Shown here: one piece after another, positions 44,610 through 53,064 of the stretch
How positions within the stretch are numbered: position 1 is the first letter of the stretch
Layout of the letters: every line of letters starts with the position of its first letter
NCBI RefSeq assembly: GCF_015773195.1
Contig: NZ_JADWYK010000004.1
Coordinates: 1 to 64,000, forward strand
Direction of reading: 5' to 3'
DNA length: 64,000 nt
Origin: Hymenobacter guriensis
GTDB lineage: Bacteria > Bacteroidota > Bacteroidia > Cytophagales > Hymenobacteraceae
Made by a program: the position numbers and the translations under genes
Notes under the pieces: model-generated
The model's database searches: none
The model's input: the letters and a program-made list of their open reading frames with translations, nothing else
What the model was told of the DNA's origin: nothing

Positions 44610-45443
44610 ATGCCTCATTCATTGCTTCGTACTCCTTTCCTGGCGCTGCTTGGCCTGGCCAGCCTGCAAGGCGCTACCTCCTGCGTATCGCAGAAAAAAT
44701 ACACCGAGCTGCAGCAGCAATACCAGGCCCTCACCCAGTCGCGCGACCAGCTGCAGGCCAGCAAGCAGGCACTGGAGCAGGATAAGACGCGCACCGAAGA
44801 AGCCCTGCGCACCAGCCTGCTCAGCAAAAATCAGCAGGTAAACCAGCTCAATGAAAACCTGAGCGGGGCCCAGCAAACCAACTCACAGCTCTCGGCCGAT
44901 CTGCGCTCGAAAGAAGCCCGCATTGCCGAAATGCAGCGCATTCTGGAGCAGAAGGACCAGGCCGTGAAGGCGCTGCGCCAGAAAGTGGCCGACGCGCTGC
45001 TGGGCTTCAACGCCAACGACCTGCAGGTGAACCTGCGCAATGGCAAAGTGTACGTGTCGCTCTCGGAGCAGCTGCTGTTTAAATCGGGCTCCACCAAAGT
45101 TGACCCCAAAGGCCAGGAAGCCCTGAAAAAGCTGGCCACGGCGCTGCAAGGCAACCAGGACGTGAACGTGCTGGTGGAAGGCCATACCGATAACGTGCCC
45201 ATTCTGAAGGGTACCGCCGGCCTGCAGGACAACTGGGATTTGAGCGTACTGCGCGCCACCGAAATTACCCGCATCCTCACGCAGGCTGGGCTGAGCAGCA
45301 CCCAGGTAACGCCTTCGGGGCGGGCCCAATATGCGCCCGTAGCCCAGAATGATACGCCGGCCAATAAATCACTGAACCGCCGAACGGAAATTATTCTCAC
45401 ACCTAAACTGGATGAGTTATTCCAGATTCTGGAGCAGAATTAA
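44610..45443 (+). CDS. OmpA-family lipoprotein with coiled coil
   Basis: 277 residues. Lipoprotein signal LASLQGATSC (Cys at 25), a long coiled coil (residues about 27-125, Gln/Glu/Leu heptads), then an OmpA domain with LLFKSGSTKVDPKGQEAL, VEGHTDNVPI and LNRRTEI near the end. It links the outer membrane to peptidoglycan, like Pal or PG-binding OmpA proteins of the Bacteroidota. ATG at 44610. Divergent from the subtilase. Coiled coil suggests dimerisation. Confidence 0.85.
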   Translation: MPHSLLRTPFLALLGLASLQGATSCVSQKKYTELQQQYQALTQSRDQLQASKQALEQDKTRTEEALRTSLLSKNQQVNQLNENLSGAQQTNSQLSADLRSKEARIAEMQRILEQKDQAVKALRQKVADALLGFNANDLQVNLRNGKVYVSLSEQLLFKSGSTKVDPKGQEALKKLATALQGNQDVNVLVEGHTDNVPILKGTAGLQDNWDLSVLRATEITRILTQAGLSSTQVTPSGRAQYAPVAQNDTPANKSLNRRTEIILTPKLDELFQILEQN

Positions 45444-45667
45444 CCCGCTTGTCTGAACGGACTGCGCCGTATTTTACCACAACTTATAGCAAGCATTTTC
45501 CTCTGGCACTCAGCGTATTTTCCTACCTGATTTGCTGTGGCGAGCCGCAAGGTACCTGTAAATTACCGGCCGCAATTGTGCACCTCGCAGCCGGGCCGCG
45601 CCTGAAATCGACTGTCTATTGCCAAAAGGCCGCGAAAAAGAAATTCGAATAATTAAAACTAAATAAG

Positions 45668-45717
45668 CTGCTTATCGAATAAGCAGTTGTCTGACGGAAT
45701 TTTTTATTCCACCTTTG
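45668..45717 (+). promoter_or_regulatory. Promoter of the AT-hook gene, with an overlapping inverted repeat
   Basis: TTG at 45687-45689 and ACCTTTG at 45711-45717 fit the Bacteroidota promoter pattern. Immediately upstream, CTGCTTAT/ATAAGCAG form an inverted repeat (45668-45686) that overlaps the TTG region and could be an operator. The gap 45444-45767 is AT-rich and holds no gene. Confidence 0.5.
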
Positions 45718-45767
45718 AGCCGAGTTTTATTTCATTTCTTTCAACCTCACAACAAACTCCCCAGCAC

Positions 45768-46004
45768 ATGGCAACTGCCGACCTCAATAAGCTGCAACAG
45801 ATTCTGGCCAATGCCGAAGAAAACGAAGCCGTAATCGGTCAGATTCGCAAGAACATGACGAAGGTGGCCGATCTGATTGCCGAAATCAACACGATGCTGG
45901 AGCCCGGCTACAAGCCTGCTGCCAAAGAGCGTAAGCCCCGCGCCGCTTCTACCGGCACCGGCAAGCGCCCTGGCCGACCCCGCAAATCGGAAGCCGCTGC
46001 GTAG
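45768..46004 (+). CDS. Small AT-hook, histone-H1-like protein
   Basis: 78 residues from the ATG at 45768. A short coiled N-terminal part (LNKLQQILANAEENEAVIGQ, then IRKNMTKVADLI) and a very basic C-terminal tail, AKERKPRAASTGTGKRPGRP followed by RKS. The GRP core with basic neighbours is an AT-hook, which binds the minor groove of A/T DNA. Bacteroidota have such small nucleoid-like proteins. It is probably abundant: short, good promoter and a strong terminator. DNA-binding role is inferred. Confidence 0.75.
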   Translation: MATADLNKLQQILANAEENEAVIGQIRKNMTKVADLIAEINTMLEPGYKPAAKERKPRAASTGTGKRPGRPRKSEAAA

Positions 46005-46030
46005 CCACGCTACTATTTTATTGGAGCAAC

Positions 46031-46069
46031 AGAATTGCCGGTGAAACAAAGTGTTTTACCGGCAATTCT
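46031..46069. terminator. Terminator between convergent genes
   Basis: AGAATTGCCGGT pairs with ACCGGCAATTCT, with an inner AAACA/TGTTT. Serves the AT-hook gene and the 2H phosphoesterase gene. Confidence 0.8.
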
Positions 46070-46136
46070 GTTTCCAGTCAGTCGATTATCAGCAAATTAT
46101 TCTTTGCCGTGAGCAGCTTTTATTAATTTAGCGCGG

Positions 46137-46700
46137 TTAGTTGTTGCCCGACAAGCAAAATTCGGCGGCTACTTCCCAGGCCGTGCCCCGATGCTCAAAC
46201 AACGTAAGCTGCTGCACCGAAAACTGCGCGGCATAATTCCGGCCGGCAAATATTTTTTGAAGCTCCGGCACTTTATCGGCGGGAAGGTCGCGCGTAGCCA
46301 GCGTCATGTGCGGGGTAAATGGCCGGTTTTCGAGGGGAATATCCAGCTGATGCAGGCGGCACCACTGCGCCAGGCGCTGGTTAAAATTCTTTAATGTTTC
46401 GGGGGAATTAACGGAAATAAATAACGTGCGGCTGCCGAACCACGCAAAGTCCTGCAAACCCACCGTAAACTCCGTTTCGGAGGCAGCAAACTCGGCCAGC
46501 ACTTCCGCCGCCTGCCGGGCAAACTCCACCGGACGATGCACGGGCGGCCACAGCGTGATGTGCGGCCGCAGCCGGACTGCGTTGCGGCTACCCGTGCGGG
46601 CATGAACTTCCTGCTTGAGGGCCCACACCTGCCCCAGCACAGGCTCCGGCGGCACAATGGCCAGTAAGTAGAGAGAGGTTGCGTTGGTACTAATGGCCAC
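46137..46700 (-). CDS. 2H phosphoesterase (2'-5' RNA ligase-like)
   Basis: 187 residues. Two H-x-T motifs, PHITL (His47, Thr49) and PHMTL (His131, Thr133), placed 84 residues apart as in the LigT/2H superfamily, with strands and helices between. The fold cleaves or joins 2',3'-cyclic or 2'-5' phosphodiester bonds in RNA or small nucleotides. The start is a GTG at 46700; no closer ATG is in frame. Cytosolic. Substrate unknown. No RNA-repair partner genes adjacent. Confidence 0.85.
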   Translation of the reverse strand: MAISTNATSLYLLAIVPPEPVLGQVWALKQEVHARTGSRNAVRLRPHITLWPPVHRPVEFARQAAEVLAEFAASETEFTVGLQDFAWFGSRTLFISVNSPETLKNFNQRLAQWCRLHQLDIPLENRPFTPHMTLATRDLPADKVPELQKIFAGRNYAAQFSVQQLTLFEHRGTAWEVAAEFCLSGNN

Positions 46701-46705
46701 GTTAT

Positions 46706-47179
46706 TTAGTGCGGGTATGCATTTTCCTCACGAATACAGAGCCACCGGTCCCCCACCGAATGGCCTTCGAAATAGGCAACTTTGCCTGGGATGAAGGAAA
46801 TAATTGAGGCTGTGCTCGAGCCAACAACTGCAGTTACAGCCTCCTCAACCGATAATATTAGCTGATGTAGCGCCTCATCAGCAGACATGACGTAACACGT
46901 TTGCAGGTTAAACCTGGCAACACGCTGCCGAACGAAGGCCCGGTCTTGTTCCCCGCTTCCCTTCGGTAGCTGTGTGCAGTAGCGCAGGTCCAGCGAGGCC
47001 CACAGGTTATCCATTCCCAGCATCGGGTTTATTCCTAACCGTTCTGCCCGCAACCGGCGCTTAGCTGCTTTCTTCGACTCTTCGCTTAGTGCAACGCCCC
47101 TGGCGCGCTTTGTAAGAAATGCAGTTAGGAAAGCGTCCAGATGCTCATGCATTGTAAGATAAGAATAGTGCTCCATCAT
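46706..47179 (-). CDS. Hypothetical protein
   Basis: 157 residues from the ATG at 47179. A helical, basic N-terminal part (KRARGVALSEESKKAAKRRL) and a C-terminal part with ALHQLILSVEEAVTAVVGSS, then TASIISFIPGKVAYFEGHSV. No signal peptide, no membrane segment and no family recognised. The gene ends six bases before the 2H phosphoesterase start, so the two may be one transcript. Less GC-rich than average. Function unknown. Confidence 0.55.
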   Translation of the reverse strand: MMEHYSYLTMHEHLDAFLTAFLTKRARGVALSEESKKAAKRRLRAERLGINPMLGMDNLWASLDLRYCTQLPKGSGEQDRAFVRQRVARFNLQTCYVMSADEALHQLILSVEEAVTAVVGSSTASIISFIPGKVAYFEGHSVGDRWLCIREENAYPH

Positions 47180-47196
47180 AGTCAAAGTAAAAGTAA

Positions 47197-47231
47197 AACA
47201 TCCTGCCGAAAGCAGCTTCCGACAGGATGTT
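47197..47231 (-). terminator. Terminator after the M28 peptidase gene
   Basis: AACATCCTG (47197-47205) pairs with CAGGATGTT (47223-47231), with inner CCG/CGG. It lies downstream of the M28 gene on the minus strand and upstream of the gene at 46706. Confidence 0.65.
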
Positions 47232-47285
47232 CGATAATTTAGTTGCTTAGCAGTAGGCTGAGTTTTGGAGCCAACTACTCAACAT

Positions 47286-48671
47286 TTACAGCCCGTACTT
47301 GCCGAGCAAATACACCAGCGCGGCCATGCTGGCGTTGCCCAGCTCAAGCTCACGGCGGTTTACCTTATCAAAGGTGTCGGCGGCGGTGTGGTGGATGTCG
47401 AAATAGCGCTGGGAATCACACTCGTAGCCGATAAGCACCCGGGCCTGGTCCTTGAGCGGGCCGATGTCGGAGCCGCCGTGGCCGGGTGCAATGTCGCAGC
47501 TGCCGTAGGGCTGAAACAGGGGCTGCCAGCGCCGGATCTGCCCCAGCATGGCTGGAGAGCCTTCAATACCGAATCCGCGCGGCGTAAACCCGCCCCCATC
47601 CGACTCCATAGCAGCCAGGTGTTGCTCACCGGCCGCTTTGGCCAGCTCGGCGTATTTGAGGCCGCCGCGTAGACCGTTTTCCTCGTTCATGAAGAGCACG
47701 GCGCGCACCGTCCGCTCGGGCCGCAGGCCCGTGGCCTTCAGCAGACGCAGCACTTCCATGCTCTGCACGCAGCCCGTGCCATCATCGTGGGCGCCCTGGG
47801 CCAGGTCCCAGGAGTCGAGGTGGCCGCCTACGGCAATGATTTCGTTGGGGTACTTCGAGCCCTTGATTTCGCCTACCACATTGTAGCTTTTCACGTCGGG
47901 CAGTTCCCGGCAGCTCATTTCCAGCTCGAAGGTAAGCGTGGGGCTGGCTTTGAGCAAGGCGCTGAGCTGGTCGGCGCCGTTGGTGCTGAGGGCGGCGGCC
48001 GGCACGCGGGTCACGCCGTCTTCGTAGCGCATGGTGCCCGTGTGCGGGAAGTCGTCGTGGGCCAGGGACAGGCTGCGCACCAAGGCCCCGATGGCCCCGC
48101 GCCTGGCAGCCTCGGCGGCCCCGCTGCGGCGCTGGTCACCGGCTTCCCCGTAGGCCCGGCCGGTTTCGATGTAGGTGGGATTCATGGGCCGATTGAAGAA
48201 CACGATTTTGCCCTTCACCTGCTCGGCGGGCAGGGCGCGCAGCTCCTGAATGCTCTGCACTTCCACCACCTGCGCCTTCAGCTTACCGCCCACCGAGCCA
48301 CCCAGGGCGCACACGTTGAAGCTCACGGGCTTGCCTTTCGCAGGCTTCGCTTCGGCTTTCTCCTTGGCACCCCGCTCCCAGTGCGGCACCATCACTTCCT
48401 GCAGATATACCCGGTCGAGGCCCATTTTCTCCATCACCTGCTTGCCCCACTGCACCGCCTGCTCGGCCTGAGGGGAGCCGCTTAGGCGGCCGCCAATCTG
48501 CCCGGTAAGGTAGCGCAGGTTCTCGTAGCTCTGCCCGCGCAGCAGGGCTTCGTCGTAGAGCTTGCGGATGTTGAGGGAGTCGGTTTTGGAGCTGTTGGTT
48601 TGGGCAGCGGCAGGCAGGGTCAGGCCCGCCAGCAGCAGGCCGGCGGCCAGGGAGGAGCGTAAAAAGTGCAT
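47286..48671 (-). CDS. M28 family metallopeptidase, exported
   Basis: 461 residues from the ATG at 48671, which opens the signal peptide HFLRSSLAAGLLLAGLTLPA. A protease-associated (PA) insertion appears near the middle (VKGKIVFFNRPMNPTYIETG). The two-zinc catalytic domain carries VGGHLDSWDLAQGAHDDGTG (His, Asp bridging ligand), FMNEENGLRGGL (Glu general base) and GHGGSDIGPL. The family removes N-terminal residues from peptides, often in the periplasm. Own transcript, ended by the hairpin at 47197. A TTG at 48674 is rejected for the ATG. Confidence 0.9.
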   Translation of the reverse strand: MHFLRSSLAAGLLLAGLTLPAAAQTNSSKTDSLNIRKLYDEALLRGQSYENLRYLTGQIGGRLSGSPQAEQAVQWGKQVMEKMGLDRVYLQEVMVPHWERGAKEKAEAKPAKGKPVSFNVCALGGSVGGKLKAQVVEVQSIQELRALPAEQVKGKIVFFNRPMNPTYIETGRAYGEAGDQRRSGAAEAARRGAIGALVRSLSLAHDDFPHTGTMRYEDGVTRVPAAALSTNGADQLSALLKASPTLTFELEMSCRELPDVKSYNVVGEIKGSKYPNEIIAVGGHLDSWDLAQGAHDDGTGCVQSMEVLRLLKATGLRPERTVRAVLFMNEENGLRGGLKYAELAKAAGEQHLAAMESDGGGFTPRGFGIEGSPAMLGQIRRWQPLFQPYGSCDIAPGHGGSDIGPLKDQARVLIGYECDSQRYFDIHHTAADTFDKVNRRELELGNASMAALVYLLGKYGL

Positions 48672-48761
48672 CAAAGGAAAGTATAAAAGAAGAGGAAGTC
48701 GTGGCCTAAAGTAACTACCGGAGGTTAAGTGTTGCGCGCAGAAGTTAATCCGAACGGCGCT

Positions 48762-49307
48762 TTAAGGCCGGCCGGCCCCGTATCGCCGCGCTTCGGCGCT
48801 GGGTGCCTTGGTGGTATCGGCCGGCAGCGTGACTTGCAGCAGGTAGTTGTACTCGTCGTCGCCGATGGTGGGCACGGGGCGGCGGGCTCCCAAGGCTTCG
48901 GCGGTTTCGAGGATGGTATTGGAGTGGCCCGCTACCACCACGCGGCTGCCCCGATATTCGTGGCGGATGCGAGTGGCCAGGGCAGGCAGCTGGCTGGCAT
49001 CGTACAGCTGAATCGGCAGTTTCAGCTGAGTGGCCAGGGGTTGCACGGTATTTTTCGTGCGAGAAGTATTCGTGCTGAATACGGCTTTGATGCCCCGCGC
49101 TGCCAGCGTGTCGTGCAGGGCCTGAGCGCGCTGCTGGCCGGCCGGCGTCAGGGGCGGGTCGGTGAGGCCGGGCGTGAGGTCTTTTTCGCCGTGGCGCACG
49201 ATGTATACGACGGTAGGCGCGGCGGCCGGGGGCGGCGCGGTTTGCGAGGTGGCGCAGCCCGCCAGCAGCAGGCCCGTCAGCAAAGTGAGAACGTTCTTGG
49301 GTAGCAT
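48762..49307 (-). CDS. Histidine phosphatase lipoprotein (SixA/PGAM-like)
   Basis: 181 residues. Lipoprotein signal TLLTGLLLAGCATS (Cys at 18), then the histidine phosphatase fold with the catalytic RHGE in VVYIVRHGEKD, the second His in VVVAGHSNTI and the conserved LTPAGQQRA. The family dephosphorylates phosphohistidine or small phosphoesters. The lipid signal places it outside the cytoplasm, where substrate is unknown. Start 8 bases after the DUF1028 stop, so the two form an operon. Confidence 0.87.
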   Translation of the reverse strand: MLPKNVLTLLTGLLLAGCATSQTAPPPAAAPTVVYIVRHGEKDLTPGLTDPPLTPAGQQRAQALHDTLAARGIKAVFSTNTSRTKNTVQPLATQLKLPIQLYDASQLPALATRIRHEYRGSRVVVAGHSNTILETAEALGARRPVPTIGDDEYNYLLQVTLPADTTKAPSAEARRYGAGRP

Positions 49308-49315
49308 CGGCAGGG

Positions 49316-50320
49316 TTATTTCAGGGTCAGGATTTGCTTGAGCTCCGCCTCACTCACGGTCAGCAGGCCGACTTTGGGCAGGCGCTGGGTGAGGGTGCGC
49401 CAGTTGGGGTCCTGCCGGAAAATGGGGCGCAGTAGCTTGAGGGCGGCCGGCATCTGCTGCTTGTTGGCCAGGCTGATGGCGTGCCAGTAGCGCATTTCCA
49501 GGTTGTCGGGGAAAAGCTTTTCGGCGGCTTCGTACTCGCGGATGGCACCGGGCACGTCGTTCTTTTCCACGGCCAGGTCGCCGGCATTCATGTGCTCGTA
49601 GGCGCGGTGCAACTGCAAAAGGCGGCGCAGTTCCTTGAGAGGTTCGGCAGCATCGTCCACCCGCAGGTCGATGAGTCGGTCGTCCCAGGGCGCGGCACTG
49701 GTCTGGGCGCGCACGACCAGCAGCGCCGCCGACTGCCGCCCGCGCACGTCGCCGCCCGCGGCCTGGGCCGCGTCGAGGGCCGCCAGTACCCGCTCGGGGA
49801 AGGGCAGCGCGGCACCCTGCTCGTAGGCGCGGGCCATGGCGGCGGGCACTTGGTTGGTGAGCATCATATTGGCCTGCACCGAGAACTGCGCGCCGGTTTG
49901 CTGTCCGGCCATATCAATGCACTTAGCCCCGGTGTGCACGGCCACGTTGCCCTTGCTGTCGACCACGGCCACCTGGCGCACGTCGCGGCCTTCGTCGGTG
50001 CGCAGTAGCTCATCCAGGGTTTGCTGGGCCGTTTTGCCGCTTTTTAACAAGGCCAGCCCACGGGGGCCAAAGGATTTGTTGGTGAAGGATTGGGTGGCAA
50101 TGGCCCCTACCCCGGCCTCGGCCCAGGACACGCTGGTGCCCACCGAAAACCAGTGGCTTTGCACGGCCACAGCCAGGTCGCCGGATTTGGGGTCGCGGGC
50201 CACGATGGAAAACGTGTGGGCCAGCGGGTCGGTTTGAGTGTAGACCTGGGCGGCCGCGGGCCGCAGAGCCGCAGGGCCACCCAGCAGGGCTACGGCCAGA
50301 ACCCATCGAAGAATGCGCAT
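49316..50320 (-). CDS. DUF1028 family protein, Ntn-hydrolase-like
   Basis: 334 residues. Signal peptide RILRWVLAVALLGGPAALRP, then the DUF1028 domain: HTFSIVARDPKSGDLAVAVQ, SVSWAEAGVGAIATQSFTNK, and QVAVVDSKGNVAVHTGAKCI. DUF1028 is related to the Ntn-hydrolase fold and is suspected of amidase or protease activity. After it comes a helical TPR-like part (AYEHMNAGDLAVEKNDVPGA to the end). Exported by its signal. Operon with the histidine phosphatase gene, 8-base gap. ATG at 50320. Confidence 0.85.
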   Translation of the reverse strand: MRILRWVLAVALLGGPAALRPAAAQVYTQTDPLAHTFSIVARDPKSGDLAVAVQSHWFSVGTSVSWAEAGVGAIATQSFTNKSFGPRGLALLKSGKTAQQTLDELLRTDEGRDVRQVAVVDSKGNVAVHTGAKCIDMAGQQTGAQFSVQANMMLTNQVPAAMARAYEQGAALPFPERVLAALDAAQAAGGDVRGRQSAALLVVRAQTSAAPWDDRLIDLRVDDAAEPLKELRRLLQLHRAYEHMNAGDLAVEKNDVPGAIREYEAAEKLFPDNLEMRYWHAISLANKQQMPAALKLLRPIFRQDPNWRTLTQRLPKVGLLTVSEAELKQILTLK

Positions 50321-50467
50321 AAGAACGGAGTACAGGAAATGTGGGGCGGGAAGATAAAGCCTTCGGCGGCACTTTCGGGTCGGGGCTTCATCTACATTTC
50401 ACGCATGGGGTGCGTATGTTGCAGGAGTTGCCCGGCCGTTATCCACCCGCCCCCTAGCCTGTACCCC

Positions 50468-51151
50468 ATGCACGTTCTGCTCGTCGAAGACGAAAAAAGC
50501 CTCCACAACGAAGTGCGCCAGTTTCTGCGCGAGGCCCAATACCTGGTCGATTCGGCTTACACTTACGCCGAGGCTTCGGAGAAAATCTACGTCAATAGCT
50601 ACGACTTCGTGCTGCTGGACCTGGGCTTGCCCGACGGGGACGGGCTGCAGCTGCTGCGCGAAGCCCGCCAGAACGAGCGGCAGGAAGCGGCCTTCATCAT
50701 TCTCACGGCCCGCGGCGCCCTCGACGACCGGATTCGGGGCCTCGACTTGGGTGCCGACGACTACCTGCCCAAGCCCTTTTCCCTGTTGGAACTCACCAGC
50801 CGCATGCAGGCCATTGTGCGCCGCAAGTTCGGGCTCAAGCGCCAGGAGTTGACCTTTGGCCCCGGCTTCGTGCTCGATGCCACCGGCCGCACCCTGCGCT
50901 ACCAGGACCAGGAAATCAACCTCACCAAAAAGGAGTTCGACCTGCTGCACTACCTGCTCCTGCACCGGGGCCGTGTGCTCACCCGCCTGCAGCTGGGCGA
51001 GCATCTGTGGGGCAACGTGCTGGAAGATGACTCCGACTCCAACTACATCGACGTGCACATCAAGAACCTGCGCAAGAAGCTGGCCCATTACTCCCCCACC
51101 GACTTCCTGGAAACCGTGCGCGGCATCGGTTACCGGGCCAAGAGTGAATGA
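50468..51151 (+). CDS. OmpR-family response regulator
   Basis: 227 residues from the ATG at 50468. Receiver domain with acidic pocket VEDE (Asp8), phosphoacceptor Asp51 in FVLLDLGLPDGDG and Lys102 in DYLPKPF; C-terminal winged-helix with LTKKEFDLLHYLL, the SNYIDVHIKNLRKKL recognition region and VRGIGYR. It would bind promoters as a phosphorylated dimer. Partner kinase gene is at 53065, with a serine hydrolase gene and two palindromic repeats between. The upstream frame into the DUF1028 region is not used. Confidence 0.92.
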   Translation: MHVLLVEDEKSLHNEVRQFLREAQYLVDSAYTYAEASEKIYVNSYDFVLLDLGLPDGDGLQLLREARQNERQEAAFIILTARGALDDRIRGLDLGADDYLPKPFSLLELTSRMQAIVRRKFGLKRQELTFGPGFVLDATGRTLRYQDQEINLTKKEFDLLHYLLLHRGRVLTRLQLGEHLWGNVLEDDSDSNYIDVHIKNLRKKLAHYSPTDFLETVRGIGYRAKSE

Positions 51152-51182
51152 GTGAATGGGTGAGTTCCGTAAGGCCGCTGTA

Positions 51183-51271
51183 GAGACGCGATACTTCGCG
51201 TCTCGTCGTCCGAGCAGTTCCAACGATTGTCGTTCAACAGAGTCGTTCAACGACGAGACGCGAAGTGTCGC
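51183..51271. repeat. Palindromic element with 22-base arms
   Basis: Arms 51188-51209 and 51250-51271 are reverse complements with one mismatch; the left arm also forms its own hairpin GAGACGCG-ATACTT-CGCGTCTC (51183-51204). The loop contains TCGTTCAAC twice, 4 bases apart. It lies between the response regulator gene and the serine hydrolase gene. Confidence 0.7.
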
Positions 51272-51317
51272 ATCCCTTCAGCGGACGGGAGAGTTCTTAC
51301 GCTGGCGAAAAACCCGC

Positions 51318-51325
51318 TACTTTGC
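51318..51325 (+). promoter_or_regulatory. Candidate -7 box of the serine hydrolase gene
   Basis: TACTTTGC, matching TAnnTTTG except one base, 47 bases before the ATG at 51372. It gives the hydrolase a start of its own downstream of the palindrome. No TTG box. Confidence 0.4.
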
Positions 51326-51371
51326 CGGCTCGGGTTTCCGGGGACTCTCCCACCCTTTTCTGCTCTTTACG

Positions 51372-52967
51372 ATGCGTCGTCTTTCCTTGCTCGGCTCTTT
51401 GCTGGGCCTGCTTTTACTTACGCGGCCGGTAGGTGCCCAGTCTCCTTCCGCTCCCGCTACTCCACCCCTCGACCAGGCCGCCCTGGATGCCGTGGTGGCC
51501 CGAACCCTCAAGGCTTTCGACGTGCCTGGTATAGCCGTGGCAGTGGTGAAGGACGGGCAGGTGGTGCTAGCTAAAGGCTACGGCGTCAGTTCGCTGGCTA
51601 CCAAATCACCGATGGACGCCAACACGCTGTTTGGCATTGCCTCCAACACCAAGGCCTTTACGGCGGCGGCGCTGGGGCTGCTGGTGGAAGAAGGCAAGCT
51701 GCGCTGGGATGACAAGGTAACCGACCACATCCCGGAGTTCCGCATGTACGACCCCTACGTGACGGCCGAGTTTACGGTGCGCGACCTGCTCACGCATCGC
51801 AGCGGCCTGGGCCTGGGCGCCGGGGACCTGATGATGTTTCCCGACTCGGCCGACTTCACCATTAAAGATGTGATTCACAACCTGCGCTACTTCAAGCCGG
51901 TGTCGTCGTTTCGCAGCAAGTACGACTACGACAACAACCTCTATCTGGTAGCCGGCGAAATCGTAGCCCGCGTATCCGGGCAGCCCTGGGCCGATTTCGT
52001 GGAAAGCCGCCTGCTTAAGCCCCTGGGCATGAGCCGCAGCGCCACCCTCTACGCCCGCCTGCCCGACCGCACCAACGTCATCGACGGACACGGACCGGTG
52101 GAGGGCAAGGTACAGGTAGTGCGGCGCGACCTGAACACGCTTATCGGGCCCGCCGGTGGCATGTACAGCAGCGTCAGTGACTTAAGCAAGTGGGCCCTGA
52201 TGCTGCTGGGCGGCCCCGGCGCCCCGGCCTCGCTCCTCAAGCCGGCCACTCAGCGCGAGTTGTGGACGCCCCAGACGATTCTGCCCGTCAGCCCGACGCC
52301 TTCGCCCTACAACACGCACTTCGCGGCTTACGGCCTGGGCTGGTTTCTGCGCGACGTGCGCGGCTACAAGGAAGTGTCGCACACCGGCGGCGAGATTGGG
52401 ATGGTAACGAAAGTGCTGCTAATACCGGAGCTGCGGCTGGGCATCATTGTACTCACCAACCAGGAAAGCGGCGCGGCCTTCACCGCTATCAGCAACCACA
52501 TCGAAGACCACTACCTGGGCGTGCAGGGCCTGGACCGCGTGCAGGAAATGGTGGACCGCATGAGCAAGATGAAAGGCGCCGACGACCAAACCACTGCTGC
52601 CGTGTGGAAGCAAGTGGCCGCTGCTCAGAAAGCCGCCCCCAAACGCCCCGACTTTGCCCCGCTGGCCGGCCGCTACCACGATGCCTGGCTCGGCGACGTG
52701 ACCCTCACGGCCCAGGGAAATCAACTGTGGCTGCGCTCCGTGCGGGCTCCGCGCCTGCTGGGCCAGGTGCTGCCCTACCGTGGCAACACCTACGTGGTGC
52801 GCTGGAAAGAGCGCAGCTTCAATGCCGACGCCTTTGCCTCCTTCACCTTCGACGAGCAGGGCCGCGCCACGGGCTTCAAGATGAAGCCCGTTTCCCAGCT
52901 CACCGACTTCAGCTACGACTTCCAGGACCTGGATTTGCAGCGTGTGGAGACTACCACTAAACCGTAG
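51372..52967 (+). CDS. Serine hydrolase, beta-lactamase-fold (class C-like)
   Basis: 531 residues from the ATG at 51372. Signal peptide RRLSLLGSLLGLLLLTRPVG, then the beta-lactamase/transpeptidase fold: Ser91 in SNTK, Tyr186 in the YDN triad and HTGGE (337-341) in place of KTG. A C-terminal DUF3471-like segment (QVLPYRGNTYVVRWKERSFN) follows from about residue 410. Members of the family are D-Ala-D-Ala peptidases or esterases; penicillin resistance is not implied. Placed between the response regulator and the histidine kinase, it may be linked to what that system senses. Confidence 0.87.
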   Translation: MRRLSLLGSLLGLLLLTRPVGAQSPSAPATPPLDQAALDAVVARTLKAFDVPGIAVAVVKDGQVVLAKGYGVSSLATKSPMDANTLFGIASNTKAFTAAALGLLVEEGKLRWDDKVTDHIPEFRMYDPYVTAEFTVRDLLTHRSGLGLGAGDLMMFPDSADFTIKDVIHNLRYFKPVSSFRSKYDYDNNLYLVAGEIVARVSGQPWADFVESRLLKPLGMSRSATLYARLPDRTNVIDGHGPVEGKVQVVRRDLNTLIGPAGGMYSSVSDLSKWALMLLGGPGAPASLLKPATQRELWTPQTILPVSPTPSPYNTHFAAYGLGWFLRDVRGYKEVSHTGGEIGMVTKVLLIPELRLGIIVLTNQESGAAFTAISNHIEDHYLGVQGLDRVQEMVDRMSKMKGADDQTTAAVWKQVAAAQKAAPKRPDFAPLAGRYHDAWLGDVTLTAQGNQLWLRSVRAPRLLGQVLPYRGNTYVVRWKERSFNADAFASFTFDEQGRATGFKMKPVSQLTDFSYDFQDLDLQRVETTTKP

Positions 52968-52996
52968 GAGTTCTGGATTGATTTCCTCCGTGTACT

Positions 52997-53023
52997 GTCA
53001 TGCTGAGCTTGTCGAAGCATGAC
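52997..53023. repeat. Short palindromic intergenic element
   Basis: GTCATGCT (52997-53004) pairs with AGCATGAC (53016-53023). It shares TGTCAT and CGAAG with the elements at 33128 and 59815. Lies between the serine hydrolase and kinase genes. Confidence 0.6.
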
Positions 53024-53064
53024 GGCCTGACAATCTTACCACCTCTACACATCCTCACTCCCCC

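Noticed and set aside
51372..52967. Antibiotic-resistance beta-lactamase
   Set aside because: The fold and SxxK are present, but HTGGE, a DUF3471-like tail and the context fit a general serine hydrolase; resistance is not supported.
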